A model generated the notes under the pieces. The model made no database searches. It saw only the letters and a list, made by a program, of their open reading frames with translations, and had not been told where the DNA came from. Below are positions 1 through 6,647 of a DNA stretch of 16,033 nucleotides, piece by piece (the stretch's first letter is position 1; each line of letters opens with the position of its first letter). A program made the translations under genes and the position numbers. Source of the stretch: Actinomycetes bacterium (GTDB lineage: Bacteria; Actinomycetota; Acidimicrobiia; Acidimicrobiales; Bog-793); the NCBI GenBank assembly GCA_021785095.1, contig JAJYGM010000089.1:1-16033 (forward strand), written 5' to 3'.

Positions 1-231
1 CGTGCTGTCTGGAACAGTTTACGCGGCGCGACTAACTCGCAGTAATTTCTCGACATTCGCGTATGAACTGGGTGAACTTGGGAGCCAGTGTGCTGGGATC
101 GGAACTTCCTAACGCTTGGGTTCACGTCGGGTCCCCGACGCCAACGAAGTCAGTCCAGATTCAAGCCGCCAGTGCGTGGTGGCAGAACGTTCGAACCGGG
201 CCCGGAATCTTCTGATCGTTAAGGTGATGTT
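1..231. other. Leader region upstream of the secreted BNR protein
   Basis: No convincing gene is seen here. A perfect hairpin lies at 125-140 (7-bp arms CGTCGGG and CCCGACG, 2-nt loop) and could be a terminator or a structured leader. A ribosome binding site, AAGGTG at 221-226, serves the GTG at 232. No clear promoter was identified. Confidence 0.5.
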
Positions 232-1365
232 GTGAAGAGCGTCTCGGCCGTTCGAACGTATTCGCTGTTGACCGTGGCTCTCGTAACCATCATTTCCCTC
301 GTTGTCTCTCCGAGCGCGTACGCCTCAGCGTCGTCGACGCAGACACCGGTTGTGCTGGTACGAGCGGGATCGTCGGCGACCTTCTATATGGTGACGACGA
401 GTGGATGCAACGCGCCGGCGTGCCTGCGGATGTACAGGACCAACGTTGACGCGACGACGTTCACGCGCGTGCAACCGCCGCCGGTGACTGCCGAGCAGGG
501 CGGGTTGGCGGGCACGACGTTGGACCACGTCGTCTTCGCCAACGCGATGGACGGCTACGCCACCGTGGGCGCTACCTCGCCGTCAACCCTCTATGTAACG
601 ACCAATGGCGCGCGGACATGGCGGCGCGTTCTGCACGCTAAGAATCTCACGATTTCCGTCGTCGCGACGAGCCGTGAGATCTTCATGACCTCGGTCACCT
701 GTAAGCCACGAAGCATCGTATGTGGGCAGTTCACGACGCGGCGTGCGTCACTTGCCGCTAAGGACTGGGTGACGTTGCCGCGATTGTGGAGGACGGGGAC
801 GGGCCCGAGGCAGACGTACTACGGGCCATCGCTGGCTGCATACGGCAGCACGGTCTGGGAGATCCAGACGGGACCCAACACGTACCTGTGGACCTCGCAC
901 AACAATGGGCGCTCGTTTACTCCCGCAGAAGAGAAGTTCCCGGAACTCGTGAGCGTGAGTGGTTGCTCGATGACGCCGATGAGCCTGCTCTCCTTGTGGG
1001 CGCAGTGCCCGACGGGCATGGAGGTGTCGTTTTGGCACTCGGGGAACGGCGGCACCACCTGGTCACTGGCGAGCCCTGCGAATCGCCAGTTCTCGGGAAC
1101 CGGTGGCGGTACGTTTGATCCAATCAACGCAAACGTCGCCGTTTTGGACTACGGAGCCCTGGAGACTCCCCCCAACCTCTATCGAGTCAGTGAGGGGGGC
1201 TCGCGCCTCACGCCGATCGGCGAAGTGCGCTGTTCCAGCGCCTACCCCATGATCTTCGCCAACATTTCTCACGGCCTCATGATTTGTAATGGCTCTACGA
1301 CAGCGGTGCGTCGCTCGAGCGACGGGGGAGCGACCTGGGCGAACGTTTCGCTACCGCGAAGTTGA
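232..1365 (+). CDS. Secreted BNR/Asp-box repeat protein (sialidase-like or Ycf48-like propeller)
   Basis: A 377-aa protein with a Sec signal peptide: basic N-terminus, hydrophobic stretch at residues 11-27, and a likely cleavage after AYA or ASA at residues 31-33. Four degenerate Asp-box (BNR) motifs are visible: TTNGARTW (123-130), SHNNGRSF (222-229), SGNGGTTW (270-277) and SSDGGATW (362-369). This spacing suggests a beta-propeller. The mature part has eight cysteines in local pairs (59/64, 157/164, 245/259, 334/352), which suggests four disulfides between repeats. No sialidase catalytic residues could be assigned, so it is more likely a structural or binding propeller than an enzyme. The GTG start is supported by AAGGTG 5 nt upstream. 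It converges on hipA. Substrate and partner are unknown. Confidence 0.8.
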   Translation: MKSVSAVRTYSLLTVALVTIISLVVSPSAYASASSTQTPVVLVRAGSSATFYMVTTSGCNAPACLRMYRTNVDATTFTRVQPPPVTAEQGGLAGTTLDHVVFANAMDGYATVGATSPSTLYVTTNGARTWRRVLHAKNLTISVVATSREIFMTSVTCKPRSIVCGQFTTRRASLAAKDWVTLPRLWRTGTGPRQTYYGPSLAAYGSTVWEIQTGPNTYLWTSHNNGRSFTPAEEKFPELVSVSGCSMTPMSLLSLWAQCPTGMEVSFWHSGNGGTTWSLASPANRQFSGTGGGTFDPINANVAVLDYGALETPPNLYRVSEGGSRLTPIGEVRCSSAYPMIFANISHGLMICNGSTTAVRRSSDGGATWANVSLPRS

Positions 1366-1593
1366 TCACCAGGTATTGATCGCTTCTCACTAATCGAGCA
1401 GCGGCGGTAGTTCCCCAAGGTCTCTCGGCAAGGAGATTCGATCGGGCGAACTAACTGATGACTACCCAGGAACCCCAAAGCCTCAAGCGCCAGTCGGAAA
1501 TTGTGCACGTCAGCCCTCCGACGCCACTCAAGTTCTGTGGGGGTCAATCGTCGCCTGACTCGGGCTCCGGGAGCACCGGTCGACTGACGTCGC
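1366..1593. other. Gap between convergent genes, with a possible broken ORF
   Basis: This lies between the stop of the BNR gene and the stop of hipA. On the minus strand a 17-codon ORF (1597-1544) begins with an ATG that overlaps the hipA stop codon (ATGA). It ends in PEPESGDD. A -1 shift would join it to an open, protein-like frame (TPTELEWRRRADVHNFRLAL) running on towards 1269. I cannot name the product. It may be the decayed third gene of the hipBA operon or chance. Confidence 0.3.
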
Positions 1594-2823
1594 TCATTCG
1601 ACCGACCGAAGCTGTTTGAGCTGAGCTTTGACAGTGGCAACCAGCTTCGTTGGCACACCTTCGGTCTCTTCGCGGGCGAGGCCAAGCGCAGAGGGAGCCT
1701 TCTCCAGAAGATTGACGACGATCTCTGTCGCACGATCGCGCGACATTCCCCACCGCACCGCTTCATTCACGATTCGCTCAATCGTCAGCAGATTCGTTCG
1801 ATGGATGTTGTCGATGTACATCGCCAACCGATCGTCTCCGTAGTACAGCGTGCACATGAGGTCGTAGAGCGGTGTCAGCGTCAGCGCTCCGTCTTCTGCG
1901 TGCAACAACGAGAAGTTCTTGGCGTGCGCGTCTCCATTGCCGATGAGCGCGTTGACGGTGACCGCTTCCAAAAGTCGCTTCAAGGAGTCCGGCGCAGCAA
2001 CATCTCTAAGGATGCCAGCGATGCGCAGAAGTGACGGTCCCCCGTCCTCTTCGTACTTTGTCTCCGGCGCCACCCCGGTTGCCTGGCAGAAGTCTTCTTG
2101 GTGGATGCGTCGTACCGTGCCGTCTGCTGCAACAACTCGGTCGTATCGCTCGACAACGATGAGCTTTCGCCCTCCGATCTTTGTCGTCTCGACTGATGCG
2201 ACATCCAGTCCGAGATGCTTGGCGACGCGCATACAGAACGCTTCGTTCTCGACGGTGTCGGGGAACGCCGCGACCTCCGGCTTGAGAATGTGTGTCGATG
2301 GCGTCCCGTCGACTGGCCGTCCCCAGGAGCCGTCTGGCATGCGGGTCAGGACTAACTTCTCCTGCACGCCCGCCAGCGAGATTCGCACTCGCCCGCCGAC
2401 TCCGAGCGGGGCGCTCTTGAGATCTCTGACGAGAGCTTCGATTTCCTCCGCGCTGAGCGGCTCTGCCGTGGTCGTGGTTGGTGCTGGAGGCGCCGGATCC
2501 TCTGCCGGTTGGATCACTACCGCGCCAGCGCAATCCCTACCAAGGGCGCGGATCAATCCGTATGTGTCGCGCTCCGGGACGTGGACTTCACGGGCGATAG
2601 ATTTGCGTGATTCGCCTTCAGGCAGCAAGCCGTCTAGGAATGGGCGAACGGTTCCTTGCGTGTATCGGCGTGAGCTGACGGGCAGCGAGAGCGACAAGAG
2701 CGGGGTACCCAACGGGTACCTCCTCAGTGCCTCCTCTGTGTATGCCAGTCGAGGCCGGTCCCGTTCGCGGTCGATCACGGCCACTCGCTCGCCATAGAGC
2801 CAGACAGCGAGTTCGTCAGCCAC
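1594..2823 (-). CDS. hipA: HipA-family serine/threonine kinase toxin
   Basis: A 409-aa HipA-like kinase. The N-terminal HipA_N/couple-hipA domain (about 1-105) carries SLSLPVSS and PFLDGLLPEGESR. The kinase core has SLAGVQEK (149-156), with Ser149 matching the autophosphorylated loop serine (Ser150) of E. coli HipA; an ATP-binding lysine in HILKPE (Lys181); a catalytic GNGDAHAKNFS (Asp298, Asn303); and the metal-binding Asp321 in YDLM. All key residues are present, so it should be active. Known E. coli HipA phosphorylates glutamyl-tRNA synthetase; the target here is unknown. I place the start at the GTG sharing one base with the hipB TAG stop (TAGTG), because AAGGCGG sits 7 nt upstream. A TTG two codons earlier has no room for a binding site. 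Co-transcribed with hipB. Confidence 0.92.
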   Translation of the reverse strand: MADELAVWLYGERVAVIDRERDRPRLAYTEEALRRYPLGTPLLSLSLPVSSRRYTQGTVRPFLDGLLPEGESRKSIAREVHVPERDTYGLIRALGRDCAGAVVIQPAEDPAPPAPTTTTAEPLSAEEIEALVRDLKSAPLGVGGRVRISLAGVQEKLVLTRMPDGSWGRPVDGTPSTHILKPEVAAFPDTVENEAFCMRVAKHLGLDVASVETTKIGGRKLIVVERYDRVVAADGTVRRIHQEDFCQATGVAPETKYEEDGGPSLLRIAGILRDVAAPDSLKRLLEAVTVNALIGNGDAHAKNFSLLHAEDGALTLTPLYDLMCTLYYGDDRLAMYIDNIHRTNLLTIERIVNEAVRWGMSRDRATEIVVNLLEKAPSALGLAREETEGVPTKLVATVKAQLKQLRSVE

Positions 2824-3077
2824 TACCAATCCGCCTTGTCCAGCGTCATGCGAACCCCGAGTTGCCGCAGCACTCCAAACAGCCGTTTCACTTGCTCGGT
2901 TTCCTTGCCGCTTTCCAGCTCGGATAGGTAACTGCGCTGGATCCCTGCCTTCTCAGCCAACTGGGCTTGAGTCAGTCCAGCCTCCGTCCGGTAGTGACGC
3001 ACGGCATCGCCTAGGGATGCCGGCGTATAGATCCTGAAGGGGCCTCGGTCTGGAGTGGTTTGGCGTTCTGTCGGCAT
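2823..3077 (-). CDS. hipB: HipB-type HTH antitoxin and repressor
   Basis: An 84-aa Cro/C1-type helix-turn-helix protein. The HTH spans about residues 22-58 (LGDAVRHYRTEAGLTQAQLA, then GIQRSYLSELESGKE). By family knowledge HipB dimers bind palindromic operators and neutralise HipA. It is first in the operon, and its stop overlaps the hipA start by one base, so translation is probably coupled. The ATG at 3077-3075 lies inside the first of three operator-like palindromes. It is only about 9 nt from a TACAAT -10 box, and no Shine-Dalgarno sequence precedes it, so the mRNA is probably leaderless or nearly so. A much longer open frame extends upstream across the IS on this strand, but it is not homologous to HipB and is ignored. 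Confidence 0.92.
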   Translation of the reverse strand: MPTERQTTPDRGPFRIYTPASLGDAVRHYRTEAGLTQAQLAEKAGIQRSYLSELESGKETEQVKRLFGVLRQLGVRMTLDKADW

Positions 3078-3138
3078 AATCCGACATTGTAGCAAAGATG
3101 GGATATCCCGACAAGTACTCAATATCGGAATATTCCGA
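3071..3138 (-). promoter_or_regulatory. Three phased HipB operator-like palindromes
   Basis: Three 14-bp sites of the form TCGG-N6-CCGA: 3071-3084 TCGGCATAATCCGA, 3098-3111 ATGGGATATCCCGA, and 3125-3138 TCGGAATATTCCGA (a perfect palindrome). Start-to-start distance is exactly 27 bp each time, and each right arm continues as CCGACA. Site 1 covers the hipB start codon, site 2 overlaps the -35/spacer, and site 3 lies upstream. This fits autorepression by HipB with HipA as co-repressor, as known for hipBA. The binding itself is inferred. Confidence 0.75.
3086..3114 (-). promoter_or_regulatory. hipBA promoter
   Basis: On the minus strand a -35 TTGTCG (3114-3109) is separated by exactly 17 bp from a -10 TACAAT (3091-3086). 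The predicted start is near 3079, one or two bases before the hipB ATG. Operator sites 1 and 2 overlap it. Confidence 0.65.
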
Positions 3139-3154
3139 CACGACAGATCAGGAC

Positions 3155-3180
3155 TGAACCGCCCCGGGATTCTTGGAGAC
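3155..3180 (+). repeat. IS left inverted repeat (IRL)
   Basis: This starts TGAACCGCCCCGGGATTC and matches the right end at 23 of 26 positions, including a shared GAGAC at the inner edge. Confidence 0.9.
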
Positions 3181-3204
3181 CGATCCCTTTGAGAGGATTG
3201 GTCA

Positions 3205-3525
3205 ATGACAAGAACAAACAGGTACTCGCCGGAGGTGCGTGAGCGGGCCGTGAGGATGGTGGTCGAGCACCTCGACGACTTCTCCTCAGAGTGGGCAGCG
3301 ATCACCTCGGTGTCGTCGAAGTTGGGCATGGCCCCCGAGACGCTTCGCCACTGGGTGCGACGGGCCCAGATCGACGGTGGCATGCGACCGGGTCTCACGA
3401 CCGACGAGCGCAAGCGCCTCAAGGAGCTCGAGAAGGAGAACCGGGACCTTCGCCGCGCCAACGAAATACTTAAGGATGCGTCGATTTTCTTCGCGACCGA
3501 GCTCGACGGTCGAACGAAGAGGTAG
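3205..3525 (+). CDS. IS3-family transposase OrfA (HTH protein)
   Basis: A 106-aa protein with the IS3/IS911 N-terminal HTH (YSPEVRERAVRMV, then SKLGMAPETLRHWVRRAQID at about 35-54). It is followed by a leucine-zipper-like coiled coil (ERKRLKELEKENRDLRRANE, about 68-87) and the family signature NEILKDASIFFA. It binds the terminal repeats and acts with the OrfAB fusion. A GAGAGGA site lies 7 nt before the ATG. The orfB frame is open from 3474, so -1 frameshifting must occur between 3474 and 3525 to make OrfAB. No canonical A-rich slippery heptamer is present; the TTTTC run at 3485-3489 is a weak candidate. Confidence 0.93.
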   Translation: MTRTNRYSPEVRERAVRMVVEHLDDFSSEWAAITSVSSKLGMAPETLRHWVRRAQIDGGMRPGLTTDERKRLKELEKENRDLRRANEILKDASIFFATELDGRTKR

Positions 3526-3536
3526 TTCGCTACATC

Positions 3537-4433
3537 GTGTCGCGCAAGGACCGATGGGGGGTCGAGCCGATCTGCAGGGCCCTGCAGTTCGCCCCCGCCA
3601 CCTACTACGCCACTCTCAAGCGACCGCTTTGCGCCCGCGCCCTGCGCGATGAGGAACTGGTCATCGAGATCCGCCGTGTTCATTCCGAGAGTCGACAGCG
3701 CTATGGCGCCGACAAGGTCTGGAAGCAACTGCACCTCGACGGTGTCCACGTGGCCCGCTGCACGGTCGAGCGACTGATGCGTCGCGAAGGCCTCGTGGGC
3801 GTTCGCCGCGGGCGCCACTGGAAGACGACGATCCCCGACGAGAGCGCGCAGCGTCCGCTCGATCTCGTGCAGCGCGACTTCAGCGCGCCCGCACCGAACC
3901 GTCTCTGGGTCGCGGACCTGACCTACGTGAAGACTCACGCCGGCTTCGTCTACGTGGCCTTCATCATCGACGTGTTCAGTCGCTTCATCGTCGGTTGGCA
4001 GGTCTCGACCAGTCTGCGCAGCGACATCGCCCTGGACGCACTCGAGATGGCCATCCACTCGAGACAGGTGGATGAGCACAGCGACCTGATCAATCACCAC
4101 GACCGCGGCGTCCAATATGTCAGCTTCCGCTACTCACACCGCCTCCTCGAGGCGGGCATCGAGGCGTCGGTTGGGAGCAAGGGCGACAGTTATGATAACG
4201 CCCTCGCCGAGAGCTTCAACGGCCTCTACAAAGCCGAATTGATCTATCACGAGGGGCCGTGGAAGGGCGTCGAAGACGTCGAGTGGGCGACGCTCACCTA
4301 CGTCGACTGGTTCAACCACAAGCGGCTCCACGGAGAGATCGGCATGGTCACGCCGGCGATGTTCGAAGCCGCCTACTACGCTCAAGCAGCGCTGGTGGAT
4401 GACGCCAGTTTGGAAACGATCGAGTCTCTATGA
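3537..4433 (+). CDS. IS3-family transposase OrfB (DDE catalytic subunit)
   Basis: 298 aa counted from a GTG. In vivo it is probably made mainly as an OrfAB fusion, since in-frame codons upstream read NEEVVRYIV without a stop. An HTH_21-like region (RRVHSESRQRYGADKVWKQL) precedes an rve integrase core. The catalytic triad is visible: Asp in WVADLTYV, Asp in HHDRGVQY, and Glu in DNALAESFNGLYKAEL. The C-terminal WFNHKRLH signature is also present. All catalytic residues are intact, so the element is probably functional. Confidence 0.93.
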   Translation: MSRKDRWGVEPICRALQFAPATYYATLKRPLCARALRDEELVIEIRRVHSESRQRYGADKVWKQLHLDGVHVARCTVERLMRREGLVGVRRGRHWKTTIPDESAQRPLDLVQRDFSAPAPNRLWVADLTYVKTHAGFVYVAFIIDVFSRFIVGWQVSTSLRSDIALDALEMAIHSRQVDEHSDLINHHDRGVQYVSFRYSHRLLEAGIEASVGSKGDSYDNALAESFNGLYKAELIYHEGPWKGVEDVEWATLTYVDWFNHKRLHGEIGMVTPAMFEAAYYAQAALVDDASLETIESL

Positions 4434-4449
4434 ATCTCGGGGCGGTTCA
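4424..4449 (-). repeat. IS right inverted repeat (IRR)
   Basis: Read on the minus strand it starts TGAACCGCCCCGAGATTC. The orfB stop codon (4431-4433) lies within it, a compact arrangement common in IS3 elements. Confidence 0.9.
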
Positions 4450-4454
4450 GTTGC

Positions 4455-4779
4455 GTGCGCTGGTCTTCGTTCGTCGTCTTGGGCCTCCAGATGAGATCGG
4501 GGCGCCGTACCCAATCGATCCCGTCCTGCCCTCAGGTCGTCCCCCCGGACTGAGGTGTTGCAGGTCGCGACGCGGATGCAACGATGCGGGATCCACCCGA
4601 GGGGGTGCGGTGACCCCGACGCCGGCTCGCCCCAGGGCGACGGAGGTGACGTGAGTTGATCGAGGCCCGAGCAATCGCGGCGGCGAGCAGACGGGACGAG
4701 TGAGGCTACGAGCCCGGTGTCCGGAAGGTCCTGCGACGTTCTCCCGGCGGTCGAACCGGACGCGTAGGAGGTGATCACC
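4455..4779 (+). other. Structured non-coding segment, possible group II intron 5' remnant
   Basis: No credible ORF, but many inverted repeats: CCTCAG/CTGAGG (4530-4535/4550-4555), GTTGCA/TGCAAC (4557-4562/4577-4582), GGGGT/ACCCC (4602-4606/4613-4617), GTGTCCGG/CCGGACGC (4717-4724/4756-4763, one wobble) and the palindrome GGTGATCACC (4770-4779). This density suggests a folded RNA. GTGCG at 4455, just outside the IS, matches the group II intron 5' signature GUGYG, and the segment precedes a truncated ORF with a strong ribosome binding site. A group II intron leader is my best guess. No domain V was seen, so it would be only a 5' fragment. It could instead be another structured RNA. Confidence 0.4.
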
Positions 4780-4781
4780 CG

Positions 4782-4919
4782 ATGAGTTCGGCGCCAGTCG
4801 ACCGGGTCCTCACACCCGCGGAACCTGGGGCCGAAGCGATTGAACAGGGTCGCGCCCAACCGCACCGAGCAGCCCAACCGCTTCAGGGACGAGGCTGCTG
4901 CGGCTCGCGTCTCAACTGC
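4782..4919 (+). pseudogene. Truncated 5' end of an unidentified ORF (possible intron-encoded protein)
   Basis: The ATG at 4782 follows GGAGGTGATC (4767-4776), which matches the expected anti-Shine-Dalgarno complement over ten bases, with 10 nt between GGAGG and the start. The encoded start reads MSSAPVDRVLTPAEPGAEA, then EQGRAQ. Around 4840 the better-looking frame changes to one reading PNRFRDEAAAARVSTA, so a frameshift is possible. After about 4919 the DNA is the antisense of the amidohydrolase C-terminus, and homology to any original product must end there. Product unknown; an intron reverse transcriptase N-terminus is a guess from the upstream structured leader. Confidence 0.35.
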
Positions 4920-6127
4920 CCACCGATCATCACGAAGTCGACCTTGGCGGTGGCAGCGATGTCAGCGATCGGGTCTCCGGGCATGGCGACGATGTCGGCG
5001 CACGCGCCGGGCGCGAGGACGCCGATGTCGTTGCGGTCGAGGAGCTCGGCGGCGGTCCCGGCGGCGGCCCGCAGGGCCCGGGCGGGGTCGAGCCCGGCGG
5101 TGACCATGGCCTGGAACTCGAGGTTGCCGTGGCTGAAGGGGAACATCCCGCAGTCGGTGCCGTAGGCGATCTTGACGCGGCTGGCGGTGATGCGCCGTTG
5201 GGACTGGAAGATCTGCTCGGCGTCACGTTCGAACTTGGCCGCGGTGTAGGGAGTGAGGCGTCCCTCGTGGAGTGCCCGGAGGTCTTCTGCGGTCATCTGC
5301 ATGGTGGGCACGATGAACGTTCCGGCGTCCTCCGCCAGGGCGATGGCTTCGTCGTCGATGAGGTAGGCGTGCTCCAGGCTGCGGGCCCCGCAGGCGATGG
5401 CTTGCGTGCAGCCTTGCGCTGCGCCGGTGTGGACGGCGACGGGCAGGCCGAGCTGAGCGGCGGTGTCGCAGAGCACCTGCATCTCCTGGTCGAACCACGT
5501 GACCCGGGTCGGGTCGTCACCGGGGCTGAAATAGCCGCCGGTGTTGGTCGTTTTGATCCAGTCGCTGCCGTACTTGTGCTCGCGTCGCACTCGGCGCCGG
5601 ATGGCGGCGGGACCGTCGGCGGGGTCACTGACCGGCAGGTGCCATCTCGGGGGGTAGAGGCTGTCGATATCGGCGTGGCTGCCGGTCGAGCCGATCAAGT
5701 GGGCGGCCACGACCAACCGGGGGCCGGCGACGGTGCCAGCCGCGATGGCGCTGCGCAGGTCGATGGTCGGCCATTCGGGGTCCGCACTGCCCAGGTCGCG
5801 CAGCGTCGTGAAGCCCTGGTCGAGGTAGTCGTTGGCGAGACGCAGTCCGACGAGCGCTTTGGTGGCTGCCGAATCGAGGAGTTGGGTGGAGAGCTGGGAG
5901 GCGTCCATGGTGAGATGGACGTGGCAGTCGATGAAGCCGGGGGTGACGGTGTGGCCGGCGAGGTCGATCACCCGGGCCCCAGGGGGTCGGGAAACGCTGG
6001 GTGCCAGTTCGGCAATCCTTTCGTCCCGGACGAGGACCTCGATGGGGCCCCCGAGGGAGTCAGCGTGCCCGTCGAAGTGGTCGCCGCAGATGATGACGGT
6101 GCCTGGATCACCGAGAGACACGGTCAC
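4883..6127 (-). CDS. Metal-dependent amidohydrolase (imidazolonepropionase/Xaa-Pro dipeptidase-like)
   Basis: 414 aa, amidohydrolase superfamily, closest in pattern to the COG1228 imidazolonepropionase-like and prolidase-like enzymes. Visible metal ligands: HVH (His69, His71) in PGFIDCHVHL, the probable carboxylated Lys192 in DWIKTTNTGG, His233 in VAVHTG, His253 in LEHAYL, and Asp325 in YGTDCG. A C-terminal LAPGACADIVAMPGDP segment closes the small beta domain. It should hydrolyse an amide or peptide-like bond in the cytoplasm; the substrate is not predictable. The GTG start overlaps the stop of the upstream TRIC-like frame (GTGA) and follows GGAGGAGG. A longer open frame reaches 6895 but is antisense to other genes. 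The last residues (EPQQPRP) appear to come from the neighbouring remnant DNA. Confidence 0.88.
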   Translation of the reverse strand: MTVSLGDPGTVIICGDHFDGHADSLGGPIEVLVRDERIAELAPSVSRPPGARVIDLAGHTVTPGFIDCHVHLTMDASQLSTQLLDSAATKALVGLRLANDYLDQGFTTLRDLGSADPEWPTIDLRSAIAAGTVAGPRLVVAAHLIGSTGSHADIDSLYPPRWHLPVSDPADGPAAIRRRVRREHKYGSDWIKTTNTGGYFSPGDDPTRVTWFDQEMQVLCDTAAQLGLPVAVHTGAAQGCTQAIACGARSLEHAYLIDDEAIALAEDAGTFIVPTMQMTAEDLRALHEGRLTPYTAAKFERDAEQIFQSQRRITASRVKIAYGTDCGMFPFSHGNLEFQAMVTAGLDPARALRAAAGTAAELLDRNDIGVLAPGACADIVAMPGDPIADIAATAKVDFVMIGGQLRREPQQPRP

Positions 6128-6543
6128 GAGTCCTCCTCCGACGGCGAGCGCGTCTTCGCGGTGACGCTGGGGTGCGAGACGGGGACGTTCAGTTCGAAGC
6201 GCACCCCAAGCATGCGGGGGGAGAAGCACACTGCGGCGACGACGACGACGACGATGGTGCCACCGTAGAGATGGAACGCGAGCGCCAAGGCGGTGAGCGT
6301 CGCAGCGCAGGCCGCGGGAATGGCATACGGGCCACTCGAGAGCGCCGTTGGAACCTCCCTGATCTCCACGCCGCGGACGGTTCCTCCGCCGACGCCGGTG
6401 ACGGTCCCCAACACTACTGACGGGATCGGCTCGAATTGGGCAGCGAACGCGGCGGTGGTGACTGTCACGCCGAGCAGCGCCCGGCTGGCGGCAGCAAAGA
6501 CGCTGATCGATCGCCGCTCCCACAGCCGCCGACGATGACGGCA
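6124..6543 (-). pseudogene. TRIC/UPF0126 (YicG-like) membrane protein, N-terminal half missing
   Basis: The frame is open from 6543 and contains the second UPF0126 (glycine transporter/TRIC) repeat: VVLGTVTGVGGGTVRG, a proline loop REVPTALSSGPYAIPAA, and two further hydrophobic helices. Full-length relatives have about 200 aa and two such repeats; the first is absent. The frame meets a TGA at 6546-6544, and the only in-frame start is a GTG at 6468 with no binding site, so a working protein is unlikely. The usual Asp after GGGxxR is Gly here. A run of GTC codons gives five valines. Its stop overlaps the amidohydrolase GTG by 4 nt, so the two were once a translationally coupled operon. Confidence 0.7.
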
Positions 6544-6647
6544 TCACTGCCGGCGCCGCCGACAACGAGGTACCACCAGTCTCTGGATGCGTCCGAAGGG
6601 AGCGAGGCCCATCGTGCGACGTCTGGACACGCAGTCGCTGGGCGCCG

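Larger units (their letters stand above)
3155..4449 (+). mobile_element. IS3-family insertion sequence, apparently complete
   Basis: A 1295-bp element bounded by inverted repeats that begin TGAACCGCCCCG. It carries orfA and orfB in the 0 and -1 frames, as is usual for the family. Both ORFs are intact and the DDE residues are present, so it could be mobile. IS3 elements usually leave a 3-4 bp target duplication. The flanks here (GGAC before 3155, GTTG after 4449) do not match. It sits 16 bp upstream of the outermost hipBA operator. Confidence 0.92.

Noticed and set aside
101..128. ECF sigma-like promoter (GGAAC and CGTC)
   Set aside because: The 19-bp spacer is too long for the consensus, and the site is over 100 bp from the gene.
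3078..4115. Long N-terminal extension of the hipB frame
   Set aside because: It runs antisense through the IS transposase, and the HTH protein is complete from the ATG at 3077.
6228..6255. GAC triplet run as a possible microsatellite
   Set aside because: It only encodes a short polyvaline stretch in a membrane helix of the truncated TRIC gene. Too short to read more into.
5129..6268. 379-aa plus-strand ORF antisense to the amidohydrolase
   Set aside because: A mirror of a gene with clear catalytic motifs; Gly/Val/Asp-rich and without domain features.
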